DNA from: Ceratodon purpureus
Taxonomy: Eukaryota > Streptophyta > Bryopsida > Pseudoditrichales > Ditrichaceae
Assembly: GCA_014871385.1 (NCBI GenBank)
Contig: CM026426.1
Span: 70,041,287-70,105,286, forward strand
Reading direction: 5' to 3'
DNA: 64,000 nt
A program made the position numbers and the translations under genes. Position 1 is the stretch's first letter, and every line of letters begins with the position of its first letter. Positions 33,544-45,791 of this stretch are shown here, in pieces. The notes beneath the pieces were generated by a model, which saw nothing but the letters and a program-made list of their open reading frames with translations, had not been told where the DNA came from and did not search any database.

Positions 33544-34926
33544 ACACGTCTGAATTGTATCTGTGATCTCCACGTTCACCGCCCAAATTGCGATTGTGGT
33601 GGAGTGTCTGATAAACAATACAGTTTCACTTTCAGTGAATTGTTTAGTTGCCATGGCAAGAGTGACATTAAGGTAGTTGATTAGCATGTTACATTTCAGC
33701 TTGGGACTTGTTGCAGCTGCTCATCGACAGCCTAAGTAAAGAACAATTCCATGTTCTTCCTTCCAGTGTCGCTGCTTTGCACCTGAGTGTGAGTATGATT
33801 GCCTCTCACGGTTGTTTAGGGGCAAATGACACGATTGAGCCTGCACTGTCCCAAATAAATCTCCTACAATTTTGTTAAGTTTTCCAACATCAACTGACTT
33901 ATAAATTCGTCGATGTTTGGTACCAGATATACGATCTCTTGAATGTCTAGTTTAGAAGGGCTGCATCCTCTTGATATTTCAATGAATGAGAGGTTTCAGG
34001 TATAGACTGCAAATTCAGGATCGCTTGCAAATTTCACTTCATGCAAGGTTCCAAATTACTTATATCTACACTGAAACCCCTCATTTGCAAATCCTCTTGA
34101 TATTTCATTGAGTGAGAGGTTTCATTTGCTTAGTGTAAACAAATGTGCAAGAAGTGAAGAAAAACCTAGCACAACTATGAGAGTTCCGACGTTTTTCAGC
34201 ATGCCATACTGTACTATTCTCCAGCTGTTGGATTTTCTGCCCAGATTAGCCATTCTGAAATTTGACAAGAAGCTCTAGTATACTCGAATATTCGTTGTCA
34301 AGCGTCCTGCAGGTGTGCATGCACTGAGACAGATGAAGAGAATTGCGTTGTGCACCTTCCAATGCAACACAGCCACCCTGTTTCACAATTCTCACGACGA
34401 GGGTTCTAAACCCTCTACCCAAGCACCCACGATCATACGGTGGTCTACAAGAAACTGTTGAATTTACTACTGTATGTTGAAAACTTCGCTTTACATGTGA
34501 AGGTGCTCACCCCACTCCTACAAGACCCCTTCGCAAGCACTCTATCTGCAACTACTAAATCCCCCCAGCACAAGGTCTGGGCACGTTTCCCTGCCTCAAA
34601 ACCAGCCAAATCTAGCTAGTCAGAAGGCCGGCCATACATGCATTCAAAATTTTGCAAATTCTGACCTTTCCATGCTCTTCTGCTGACCAGCTAGAGTGAA
34701 TGGCAATCTAGAAACATGGCAAGATCTCCTGAGTGCAAACCAAAAACTGCAGATGGGGATACTAAAGAATGTAGATGAGATCAGAATTATGCTAAATTTT
34801 CGATAGTCTAAAATGGGGGTCAAACACGAGGAATACCTACCAGTGTATCAGAAACCTAACAACTGAGATGACAGGTGCAGTGCTAATGTACAAAATCAAA
34901 GAGCAGGGAAGACACGGCCCAGCCTT
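33544..34926. other. Intergenic region between the convergent ESS2 and SNF2 genes
   Basis: Presumably contains both 3' untranslated regions. The only structure noted is an imperfect direct repeat of 34 bp (33965-33998 and 34091-34124) beginning ATCCTCTTGATATTTCA, two mismatches, spaced 126 bp. No open frame of note. Confidence 0.5.
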
Positions 34927-37900
34927 CTACATGCTCTCATCGTCATCCTCTGTGTCGTCTTCATGATCCATGTTCCGATTCTTGGTCTGCATTGGGGACT
35001 CTTCCTCAAGAATGGCAGCTCCGTGTCTTGACCGCTTGCGTTGCAGTCCCTTCCAATTCGCTGCCGCCTTGTCCCCTCGCAGCACGAACCGCAACCGATT
35101 TTCACTGCCCTCCTTGACTTGATTGGTTTCTTCCACGTGCTGTCGCCTTTTTATCACAATGCGAGTCCGAGTGTCCGTGGTCTTCACTTCTGCTTCTTCG
35201 TAACGCAACCCAGTGTGCTCAGCTTTAGTCGTTGTGGTCGTCACCAATTTCTCATCAGACAATATTTCATCAACACCATCAGCATCACCAGCATCGTCAG
35301 CATCGTCAGCATCGTCAGCATCGTCAGCATCGTCGTTGGAGTTGTTCAACATTTCATCGTCACCGTTCTCATCGACTTCAAGCATTTCGGCAACTTCTTG
35401 CTCAAGAGCAGCTTGTTGCTGCTCTCTCCGTTTGGATCGCTTCGTGAGCTGAACCTTAACAGCGGCGCCAACGTCCTCCCCATCCTCGATGGCCCTCATC
35501 CACTGCGAGTCGCTCAGCACATCGGTGTACATGACTTCCTTCCGAACTCGCTTCCCAGTAACGTGCTTCTGTTCCGTAGTGTCAGCATCCTGGTCGCCGT
35601 CTTCCCCTTTCGCCTTGGGGTCATTCAGGAACACCCACTCCGGAACCTCGTGCTCTTCTAGGAGACGCGCCCGATACTCCTCTTTCTGCCGCCTCTCTTC
35701 GTCCATCTCCTCGAAGATGTCAAACTCATCATCCCCACGCGCAGACAACCGGTTGATCTCTCGCTCGCTCGGCACGTCTGTGCCGATCACGTCGGAGCCC
35801 CGCTTCATTATCTCCTCCAGCATCTCCCTCCTCTCTTGCGCTGTGGATGTCGTGTTGAACAAACCAGCTTGAATGACTTTCGCATCGATACCCATCTTGG
35901 ACTTCGCGCGCTCAAGAATCTCTTCCTCAATTGAACCCACAGAAACCAACACAAAGACACGAACCTCCTTCTTCTGGCCAATACGGTGAGCGCGATCTTC
36001 CGCCTGCTGGTCCATTTGTGGGTTCCAGTCACTGTCGAAGAGGATGACCGTGTCAGCAGTTTGAAGATTGAGACCCAATCCGCCAGCTCGGGTAGAAAGC
36101 AAAAACATAAAGTATGCTGAAGCAGGAGCATTGAACTTTGACAAGAGCGTGCCGCGCTCTTCGGTCTTAGTCGTCCCATCGAGACGCAGAAACTTGTACC
36201 CGTGCCACTCCAAGTAATCCTCGAGAATGTCCATCAATCGTGTCATTTGTGAAAACAAAAGTACTCGATGGCCTGTCTTGGCCAACTTAGGCAGCAGCCG
36301 GTCCAGAAGCTCAAACTTCCCTGACGAGCGAATGAGCTCATCGCGGTTCTGAGGATCGTAGTCTCGACCCTCTAAGAAAAGGTAAGGATGGTTGCAGCAT
36401 TTGCGCAATTGCATGGCAGTATTCAATAATCCTCGCGACTTGCCTGTGCCAATATCCAGCCCTACACGCCCGGATTCCATGATCTGTTTATAATAAAGCC
36501 GTTGCCACGCGGACATGTCGCACTTCAGAATAACCTGTGTCTTGCCTGGTAAGAATTTCTCAACCTCAGCCTTCTTCCGTCGTAGCAAGAATGGGCGAAT
36601 GACTTGGTGCAGCCGTCGAATGACGAGGAACTGCTCTTCCTCGGTTAGGGACACGTCGGACCGGTCCGTGAACGGAGCGTTAAACCAGTCCTCAAAATTC
36701 TCGCTCGAATTGAAAATTGCGGGCAGCAGAAAGTTGAGCAAGGACCAGAGCTCCTGCAAACTATTCTGAATTGGAGTTCCAGTCAAGAGCAGCCTTCTCC
36801 GGATATGGTACCCAGAAGTAAGAGTTCGGGACAGCATGCAGTCGTGGTTCTTCAGGCGGTGACCTGCATCAATCCATGAACGAGGCAAAAACAAGTAAGA
36901 ACTCCACATAACATCAACAAGTTGAAGTTTCAACTATAGGACAGAGTAACAGGTTAACCTTCGTCAACAATCATATAATTCCATTTGACTTTCTTCAAAA
37001 AGGCTTTGTCCCGCATGATAAGGTCGTAGTGGGTGACCAACACGTTGAACTTGCCCTCGCCCCCATACTCTTCGCGAAGCAGCCTCCGCTCCTCGGCACG
37101 CCCATCATATAATACTGTTGCAATAGAAGGCGCCCAGAGCGCAAGTTCATGGGCCCAATTCGGTAACACAGCCTTTGGAGCGATGATGATGTGTGGACCA
37201 ACAACACCCTTATTCTCGAGCAGATATGCTAGCAGAGCAATCGTTTGGATAGTTTTCCCCAAACCCATTTCATCTGCTAGTATCCCATTCAGATTGTTGT
37301 TATATAACGAGAGCATCCACTGGAGTCCTTCAATCTGGTACTCTCGCAACTGTCCACCTTGGAGCATTTTCGGCTGCACCGTCACCTTTTCTTCAATGGA
37401 ATGAACAGCTGAATTGTACTGCCGTTGACCCTCAAGCAGGTCTCGCTTCTTAGAACCCACCTCAGCATCGACGCTGTCATTGTCCTGCGAATCTCTTGCT
37501 GCATCCTTAGGGTGCCCTCGAACTCTGTCTTTCTTCACAATAAATGCATCCTCAGATTCGGCGTCCTTCTGCTTCTGAACCATAGCCCCCAAACGTTGAA
37601 GAAGATCATCTGTTCGTGACAAGAGTGTCGTAAGGCGCTCGTTCTTGCTCTCTTCAACCATCCGCATGTATGCCTCCTGATCATCGGATTTGAGTGCCTG
37701 AAAACGTAACTTTTCGGCTCTCGTTGCTCTCTGTCGCTGCTTTCCATGCCACGCTTGAACGCCGTCATTTCGTTGCTTCCTCCGTTTAATGGCAGCTTGA
37801 GTTTGTAACTGACATTCTCTCGTCAGATTCAGTAATTCATTAAAAAACTTTCTCTTCCGAGTGCTCTCCCTTGTCCTCTCTTCCTCCTCTAGCCTCCTCT

Positions 37901-39618
37901 GCCTCTCTGCTTCTCGTTTTCTTCTCTGGCGTTCATCAGCTTCTGGAGCCATTGCAAGTCCTGATATAACACACAAAATATCTAAGAAGACATTTCTAGG
38001 ACAACCAAGAAAAACCAAAAAATAAGAATACTTGAATTGACTAAATCTCAAGAACATGACTAACCAAACGCATCTAAAATGCAGGAGATGCTGGAATTTG
38101 ACGTTGTGCCAAGAAAATGGGTAAAGTTTTCATCACAGTCAAAGGATTGGGCACCTGAGACGTCAAAGAACAGAAATAGTAATATGTGCCATCTGTAATT
38201 TTGCGTGAAGTGAAAAAGGTAGAATAGACACAAAATAATTTGATTGATACTTACCATGATCACCATAACCCAAATAGGATGTCCCACTACGTCGTATTCG
38301 CATGAGCCCCCAGTCATAGATTCGTGAATCCGGTTCAACGCACAGTTCTTTCAGTCGAAGCTCTTGCAACACTTCGGCCCTCACCTTCTTTTGCAAACTC
38401 AACAGGTCTAAAGAGTACTGTTCAATGAGATTCATTTGTCGCACTTTTTCCTCTGAAAAAGCCGGCAAGTCTTTAATCTCGCGGATTCGAGATGCGAGTT
38501 TACTCTCCATACGAGATCCCTCCTCCCGTAGTTCTGCAGATGTCATGAGCCTTCTCTTGAGCACCCCCTCGCCAAGCTCCGCGAGCAAGAGGCCTGGAAC
38601 ATACGATGAATCGACGACTTCTTCCATGGACGGTTGATTTTTCTCCATAGTGATTTGTCCCGATTCTTCATGTCCCTCGGGAGAAACATCAGATCTATCC
38701 TGCCCATTCTTTTCTTTTGAATTAGATAATTCCAGTGCTTCATCAAGAACAAGAGGCTTCTCTGATTGCTCAGATCGGTTGATGCTTTCATTGTCAATCA
38801 AACGACCTTCTAACACCGCAAGAGTTGTCTCTTTGCAACCCTCAAGGACATGTGTATCCTCGACACGTAATTCATCACTCAATTCACAGCTATGTGCTTT
38901 CGGAGCATCACCATTCTCCAACACAGAGGCCACAGTCTGAGGGACTCCAGACTCTGGAGTTGCAGGCTTGTCTATATTTAAAGGAACTTCAAGCTCGATT
39001 GCATCATTGTGTCTAATGGAACCGTCACTCTGCACAAGTACAAATTTGCAAAGATATTTCAATACTTAAAGCATAGGAACAGGGCAGAAAGGTACGCATT
39101 ACTGAAGTAAGTGAGATCAATGTGGACAATTCCAGCTAGTTTTTGCATCACTCAAAACTCATAAAATGATGACTGACTCTTATGAATTACTCCATTACTC
39201 CTGGCACACACACGTCTCCAAAGAACAGACACAAGCATCTAAAAACATTACGGTATCAAACGCAACGACATCGTTCATGGTTAACCCTGAAGCTGGAAGC
39301 CATGCCAGGAAATGCAGAAGGTAACATGATCCTTAATGTTGCGCCACAAAACTAACTCACCTTATAATCTTCGGAGTGCGAATCACTTCTTTGGGCAATC
39401 GAGGTAACTTTTTGGAAGAGCCTATTTGGAACTTGCACGCTGCGAGAAAGCATTGATAAAGTGCTCAGCAAGACCTTCATGTCCTGCACCTGGGTGGCAG
39501 TCAGGCTGTAAGCAGGTTGAACATGATCGTCAATATCCATATCAGTGGGCAAGTGCTCAGCATTCCCATTCTCAAGCCCTCCTTCCTTCTCCATCTCTTC
39601 AACTTCACGATTCCCCAT
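34927..39618 (-). CDS. SNF2-family chromatin-remodelling ATPase, MINU (CHR12/CHR23) type
   Basis: Five exons on the minus strand: 39618-39361, 39029-38255, 38154-38065, 37960-36959 and 36863-34927. All junctions are GT-AG and the phases agree. They encode 1,353 residues without interruption. SWI/SNF-class remodellers slide and evict nucleosomes in the nucleus using ATP. Domains: a helical N-terminal block ([20 protein letters not shown], ~45-65) like that of Arabidopsis CHR12/CHR23; an HSA helix (~405-500) rich in Arg/Lys that would bind actin-related proteins; SNF2 ATPase with Walker A DEMGLGKT (~603), DEGHR box at ~708 and [14 protein letters not shown]; helicase C with [17 protein letters not shown] (~908) and [15 protein letters not shown] (~993); SnAC region (~1055-1115); and an acidic C-terminus with an Asp-Asp-Ala repeat. 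It lacks a bromodomain, which fits the MINU rather than the BRM type. Start: ATG at 39618; no in-frame ATG lies upstream in the open frame. The codon for Gly in the DEGH box is split by intron 4. Intact host gene. Confidence 0.93.
35283..35335. repeat. CATCGTCAG trinucleotide-type repeat in the SNF2 gene
   Basis: Five or so perfect CATCGTCAG units flanked by imperfect ones, coding Asp-Asp-Ala on the minus strand in the acidic C-terminal tail. Length is likely polymorphic. Confidence 0.85.
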
Positions 39619-40750
39619 CCTTACACTCTCGCGACCGCATCGACCGCCACACAACGCCCTTCACTTCAACTTCACTCCAACATAGGTCGACATGGCAGCG
39701 AATACTAGCACCAAAAAAAACACAAGAAAAAACATGAGATGGGTAACCCAGTTTCAAGAATTACAAAAACATTGGAGTCACACAAACCCAAACGTCCTCA
39801 AAATTCTCACTCACGATCAGCGCTCTGCCAATGCAACCTCGGACACTTTTTTTGCCACATACAAACGTCCCACAGATAATTTCACACAGATAATCTCTCC
39901 CCCCATTTAAATCATCTCAAGTAAACATCATCATCGCAATCTCCCAAACAGAGGACTCAAAAGACAACGGAACGAAGAACTCAAAAGAGATTATTTCCAT
40001 AGAAAGCTAACCTGCCCTTGCAAATTCTCACAGCTTCTGCGCCCCACCATGGCACCCGGGCCCCATCCTCCCGCCCAATGTCTTCCCTGAAACCCTCACA
40101 AAAACGCCAAAACAACCACGAAACCCAAACCTCAACGACCCAACCTGTGCGATCAATCACAAACGCCACAACACCACAATTGCTGCTAACACCCCAGAGC
40201 GTTACAGAACTCTCGAAGCGCGTCGCACACGACACGAAGCTTTCAGAGGCGATGCACATGTGCGGGATTCAAATGCCGCGCGAGTGAGGAGACAGAATTG
40301 GCCTCTCGCCATGCATCAATCCGGCTGGGAAAAGCCCGTTACAACTTAAAAGGAAAAGCCCCACACCCGCGCAACCCACGCAGGTCCTTCCAAAGATTTA
40401 ATTGTATAGGGTTACGCACCGGCCAGAATGTGTCACGGGGAATTAAACCGGTAGTCCCCTGCAGTCCCGGTTACCTCCCGCTTTCTAACTTCAGCGTCAA
40501 AATATCTGGAACTACTGTTCTAATTCGTTGAGAGCTCCGAGAGAGGTGGACAGGCCTCACAGGATTAGGGTTCAAATGGTGAAGAGCCTGTCCCCGCTTT
40601 ATATACCCGGAAACCCGGTTTAAGTGCCTTAGAGCGGGACGCACGAGGGTGATTAAACCGGAAATATGTGGGCCTTTCGCCGTGCAGCTCCAAGGTAACC
40701 TCGGCCTGTCTCGGCTTTGGCTGCCACCTCACACCCAAGCTCCGCCTGAA
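39619..40750. other. Upstream region of the SNF2 gene
   Basis: Holds the probable 5' UTR and promoter of the minus-strand SNF2 gene. No further gene can be supported. GTTTAAG/ACCGGGTTT-like short repeats occur around 40380-40670, and a TTTATATACCC stretch at about 40599 could be a TATA element for an unidentified transcript. Confidence 0.35.
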
Positions 40751-42059
40751 TAGGATGGGGGAGTGGTGGAATTAGAAAAATGAACGGACGAATTGAACGA
40801 GATAATTAAATGAAAGGGTAGTGTTGTAAGAAGGAAACAAAAAAAACAAAAAAACAAATTAAAGAGTGTAGGAGTATTAAATAAAAATAAGGAGATAGGA
40901 TGGGGGAGTAGTGGAATTAGAAAAATAAACGGACGAAATGAGACAAGGAATTAAATAAAAGCATAGTGTTCCAAAAAGGAAAAAAAAACAAAAACAAATT
41001 AAAGAGTGTAGGAGTATTAAATAAAAACAAGGGGATAGGATGGGGGAGTGGTGGAATTAGACAAATTATTTCAGTGATCTTGTTGGAGTGCTCGGGCGCG
41101 TGCAAAACGGGCGCGAGCACTGACGGGCGCGGGCGCGTACGGGCGCGTGCAAATGGAAAGAGGGAGTTCGACAGGGGAAATTAGTTGCATGATACGGTTG
41201 CAGTGCTTGCGCGCTTGCAATGACGGGCGCGAGCAGAACGCGAGAGACATTGGGGGGGGGAATTAGTTCCACGATTCGGAATCCGTGCACGCGCCCGTAG
41301 CTCGACGGGCACGATCAGTACGCGCGCGCGTGTACGGGCGCGTGCAAATGGGAAGACCGAGTTCGAAGGAGGAAATTGTCTAGCACTGTTTCGATTGCAG
41401 TGCTCGCGCGCGTGCAATGACGGGCGCGAGCAGAACGCGAGAGACATTGTGGAGGGAGGAGGGGAGGGGGGGGGGGGAATTAGTTCCACGATTCGGAATC
41501 CGTGCACGCGCCCGTGGCTCAACGGGCGCGTGCAAATGGGAAGACGGAGTTCGAGGGGGGAAATTGTCTAGCACTGTTCCAGTTGCAGTACTCGCGCGCG
41601 TGCAATGACAGGCGCGAGCAGTCGGGCGCGTGCAACATCGGGCGCGAGCAGAACGCGAGAGACATTGTTGGGGGGGGGGGGGGGGGGAGAATGAGTTTCC
41701 ACGATTCGCTATCCGTGCGCGCGCCCGTGGTTCGACAAGCGCAAGCAGTTCGCGCGCCCGCGCGTACGGGCGCGTTCTTGAGTTCACACAAGAGTGTTCT
41801 CGACGGGGACTAGTGTACACACGCGCGGGCACGCACACTACGGGCGCGCGCAAACGCGCGCTTGCATGCGGGTGGGTTCACAGTTCAAATCCGTGTAACA
41901 TAAAATTCAGTCCATACCTTAAATACACTTACCATAACTTAAATTTACTTACCGTGACTTAAATCCACTTACCATGCAAAAGATTTTGGTGTGCACCAGA
42001 GTTATTTAAACATTTATCATACGATGGAAGGAGAAGAGACAACGGACAGAACGAACAAC
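40751..42059 (+). repeat. Left inverted repeat with ACGGGCGCG motif array
   Basis: The outer part has three ~140-bp AT-rich units. The inner part (about 41085-41880) is packed with ACGGGCGCGAGC, GGGCGCGTGCAA and CTCGCGCGCGTGCAATGA in several partly tandem blocks, e.g. GCGTGCAAATGGGAAGA at about 41340 and 41530. It includes G homopolymers at 41467-41478 and 41668-41685. Open frames here are Arg/Ala repeats without meaning. Confidence 0.8.
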
Positions 42060-42225
42060 TTGACTGTGAGACTAGCGATTTCATCAAAGAACTGAAGAAG
42101 GAGATGGCAATACTTTGTGTCCCCAATATTGTCTCCAGTGCTCAAACAAACCATTTCGAGACGCACTTGAAAGACCTAGAGGACCGGTACCTAGAGTGCA
42201 TGGCACTGTTATTGACATTACAATG
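42040..42225 (+). other. Short coding-like fragment (C-terminal exon remnant)
   Basis: A clean frame ending TGA at 42223-42225 reads LDCETSDFIKELKKEMAILC, then a second helical stretch (FETHLKDLEDRYLECMALLL). Codon use and amphipathic helices look like a real C-terminal exon. It starts at the inner edge of the left inverted repeat and has no recognised upstream exon. Product unknown. Confidence 0.3.
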
Positions 42226-42324
42226 AAGTGATAAATTTACAAAATAAATAAAGTATTTTTTTTTAACTCTGAATTTGCAAGTTCTCTTTGGTTTACTCTG
42301 ATTTTTAACGGTGTTCTAGTTTGT

Positions 42325-42715
42325 AGTGGCGCCCGTTTTCGAGAACGCGCGCGCCCGTCCTGGACCAGTGCTCGCGCCAGTCTTGAACCAGTGCTCGCGC
42401 CCGTCCATCCAGCGATCGCGCCCGTGCAATTCTGATCGCGCTCGATCAATATCCGCGAGCTCGCGATGATGTTCGCGCGCGCGCCCCTTCCATACGCAGA
42501 CGAAGCCCGCTCGCGCGCGTTGAAGACTCGGTCGCCACCCGCTCGCGCCCGTCATATACTCGCCATGGGAACCGCTCGCGCCCATTGATATCCGCGCAGG
42601 CGCGGAGGTATACACGGCCGAAACCCCGCCTACGGTGCCTGCGCGGGCGCGTAGGGTCTCTGCTCGCGCCCGTAGCAGGATGCTCGCGCCCGTTTCCTGG
42701 CGCTCGTGACTATAA
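42325..42715. promoter_or_regulatory. CpG-rich CGCGCCCGT array upstream of the element gene
   Basis: At least twelve copies of (GCT)CGCGCCCGT or close variants in 390 bp, in the orientation opposite to the left arm array. The array ends about 280 bp before the ATG of the gene at 42992. A TATAAAAGG sequence at about 42711-42719 follows, a good TATA box for a plus-strand transcript. The combination suggests a promoter with clustered binding sites (inference). Confidence 0.5.
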
Positions 42716-42991
42716 AAGGGCGATCCGGCCCCTCATTTTGCACTCCCCCCCTTTGAGCACCTCGCCTTCAACAGCCTCCGGGTAGCTGATTGCTTGGTAC
42801 TCAGGTGGGTCCTAGCATTTTCACACTTGTTATCGCTTTTATTCTTCAGAACTCTATGGTGGTTGTGTGGTACATTTGAGAATATTGTAAATGTTTATAA
42901 TTTGTAAATGTGATTGAGGTTTTGGGGTAGTCGTAGGCTTTTAATTTTGCACTTTTGGAAGACTTTGAAGAACGATCTACCTCGAGCAGAG

Positions 42992-45564
42992 ATGGAACAG
43001 CAACGACCAAATCCGCCCACGGAGGCAGAACAGAGGAAACGGCAAAAGGATGAAGGACGGCCCAGGCATGGAAGCCTCCAACATAAGAGGGTTCACGTCT
43101 TAATGAATCCTGCAAAGCTGGCATTCCAAGGGTGGGAAGCCGCACCGCAACCGTGGACTCTAGCAACGTGTGAGGAATTCATTGAATGGTGCCACATTGG
43201 GAAGTTTTTCCTGTTGCATTGCCATGAACAAAATCGTACTTCAAACAAGGCGAACACGAAATGGTGCAAGAACTGTCAGTTCGGGACCCGGTGTTTGGAG
43301 GTGTACCAAGTTCTATACGGGGAGCCAATCAACGACAGAAACGAGATTCCACTCTTTATCTATAGAATGGTATATGCGAAGGTAATGCTTCATAGGCAGG
43401 TGGATTGGAGGACCATACGAACAACTCCTAGCATCCACCGGCGTCCACAAGAGACGATGATACCTACAGGGGTCCAAAGATTTCCAAGTGTGGACTGGCC
43501 ATACTTGGATGATCCCAAGGAGCGAGGTGACGGTACACCACTTGAGTGGAGTGACTCAGGGGAGGATAATGATTCTGATGGTACGGTAGAACGCCCCCCT
43601 TAGTCGCAAACAAAAGCAGCGGCTAATGCTAGAATCACACGGTTAAAAAAGAAGGACCCTGAGCTGGCTGCGTGTTTGTCGACGATGAATCGTGCACCGC
43701 CTGCAAATCCTACTGGGGTGGGTATTGCTCATCAGGCTCCTCTAGCAATCGTTGGGGGTCCAAGCAATGTTGATGTAGCTCCTCCTATGTTGATTCCATA
43801 GATTGGGGGCCCGAGCAATGTTGATGTAGCTACTCCTGTATTGAATCCACAGATTCCGGGCCCAAGCAATGTAATGGAAGATGATGACGATGGGTTTGCA
43901 AATGAGTTGGAGGCAACAATAGCCGCCGTTGATGCCCCAGGCCAGCAAGGCGACGCATTGCGTAACAAGCTGGAAGTAAAAAATGCGTTGATTTTTGAGA
44001 TGGAGAAGACAATCCAAAACTTGTACGAAGAAGCTGATAGGATGGATGAGATTATCCGGAAGCAGAATGAAGAGATTTTGCAACTTCGATCTGCGAGGAC
44101 TCCAATTAACGTACCCGAGGCAAGCCAAGCTCCAATCCCTGGTAGCCCTGGAATAACCGAGGAAGACATGAATGCCATCATTGAATCGGCCACGCACGGT
44201 CTCGTGGAAGATACCCTGGTCCGGGTTCTCCGTAAGCCAATCATCCCATTCGCATCAGCAAGTCAAGTGATGCGCCCCCCCCCCAGCGGCAAATCATGTT
44301 CGTGGATTCTCAAGAGACGGAGGACTCTTTGGAATTTCAACAGTCAGACGTACCCACTGTCTCCGAATTGCAAGCTACCAACGGGATGCTCAGAACGTAT
44401 CTGATCCAGATGAGCAGACAGTACTACCAATGGAAGATTGCATGCATCATGAACGTTGACGGTCACAGACAGATGTACAGTGAGTTCAAGAGGATTGACC
44501 GCAACTACCTCTAGCTTAACTCCAAGAGAGATTTCGGACTTACCTCGTGGGCAGATCCAGATGAAATGTTCCCTGACGACATACCGATGATTGGTAAGGA
44601 AATAGATTGGACGCAGTTGGAGTGGGAGTACAAGACCGCCAAATCCAATGAGAAGATCCCTGAGAATAGTAATATGCAGCCAAGATTGCTCTGGCCCAAT
44701 CCACAGGAGTATGTGTTGGATGGGACCAGGTGTCCCATTTGTACCAATCTATTTGGGCCAGAGGGGGGCTGGTCATTGGGATTCTGTCACTGCATGTATC
44801 ATCCACAATGCTTGATTTCCCATGCCATGATACGTTGGTGGTGTGCAGTATGTAAGGCCCCCTTACACAAGCGTTTTTATGAGCACTTCGGCTTAGCGAC
44901 CTGGATGCCAGTGCATTGGGAGCAAAATAAGGAAAATACTCCTGACTTTTCGGACAAGTGGGGTGAGGATTAGATGTGGAATTGGCTTATGGGAATGCAT
45001 CAGACCTACAAGAATGAAATGAGCGTGGAGTGGGGGTGGGACAAGGATCCTGCGGAGATTGTAAGGATCTGCCACGAACTCATCAAGGGCGGGACGGAGG
45101 ACGAACTCGAGGGAAGGAGGAATTTCTTCTACCAAGTGCTACATGGGCACTGGGATATTCAAACTCGTACATTCCAGTACGGCCCCCATCCTCTTGGATT
45201 TAAGTGGAATTCCAAAGGGAAGTTGGTTGCGGATCAGCGCAAGGAGTTGCACAAAATGACTGAACAGGATCTCCAGATCGCTAATGAGTTACAAACCGCG
45301 GAATCTGAATGGGATATATTGTTCAAGACTCAAGCCGTGGATTTTCTATGTGCGCAACATACTCTGGAGACCGTAACAGTGCTCCGTCGGATGCGCAACA
45401 ACAACTTCATGGAAGCAATGCTTGGAGGAGATGGCATAGTGAAGAGAATCCGTTCTGCGAAGCGGAAACTCATCGCTAACGATGGGGCAGAAAGTAGTGC
45501 AGCCGGTAGCTCTCGTGCACGACACGATGAGGGTGGATCGAGTTCCTCTGCACCGGGCACGTGA
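42992..45564 (+). pseudogene. Gene of the long-inverted-repeat element: RING-like finger protein, four in-frame TAGs
   Basis: An apparently intronless frame of ~858 codons from ATG 42992 (MEQQRPNPP) to TGA 45562-45564. In-frame TAG occurs at 43601, 43799, 44512 and 44971. One frame slip lies in the C10 run at 44275-44284. Domains in order: Pro/Lys-rich start; a Trp/Cys-containing region (WTLATCEEFIEWCHIGKFFL ... CKNCQFGTRC); an acidic linker; a 60-bp tandem repeat (GGPSNVDVA..); a predicted coiled coil (~330-380, KNALIFEMEKTIQNLYEEAD); a second helical part; a Cys/His cluster (RCPICTNLF ... FCHCMYHPQC ... WWCAVCKAPL), like a RING finger; then a helical C-terminus ending in a Ser/Ala-rich tail. 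In the 60-bp repeat one copy has CAG where the other has TAG. Function unknown. The arrangement of helices, coiled coil and RING-like finger resembles gene A at 15.9-20.3 kb, though sequence identity is low by eye. Confidence 0.6.
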
Positions 45565-45791
45565 CGTCGTGGAGATCCATGAGTGAAGACCACGTTTTGT
45601 AAAAAGATATTGGAATATAAATACATGTAGAAGGCATAGGGAATTGGATAGGTTTAGGATTACATTCACATGTTTAATGTTTGTTAAACTCAAACAATGG
45701 ATGATAATTTTCTTTCCGGAATCATTGTCGTGGTTCCCAAGACGCTTTTATTCTCCTTACATTGGTCTCCCGTTTTTTGATTGCCAATCAT

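Noticed and set aside
35041..35661. Plus-strand frame of 206 codons opposite the SNF2 gene
   Set aside because: It is the antisense shadow of the acidic C-terminal exon and has no independent support.
41066..42785. Many Arg/Ala-rich open frames in both directions
   Set aside because: CpG-rich motif arrays lack TAA/TAG/TGA, so long open frames arise by chance; none has a conserved domain.
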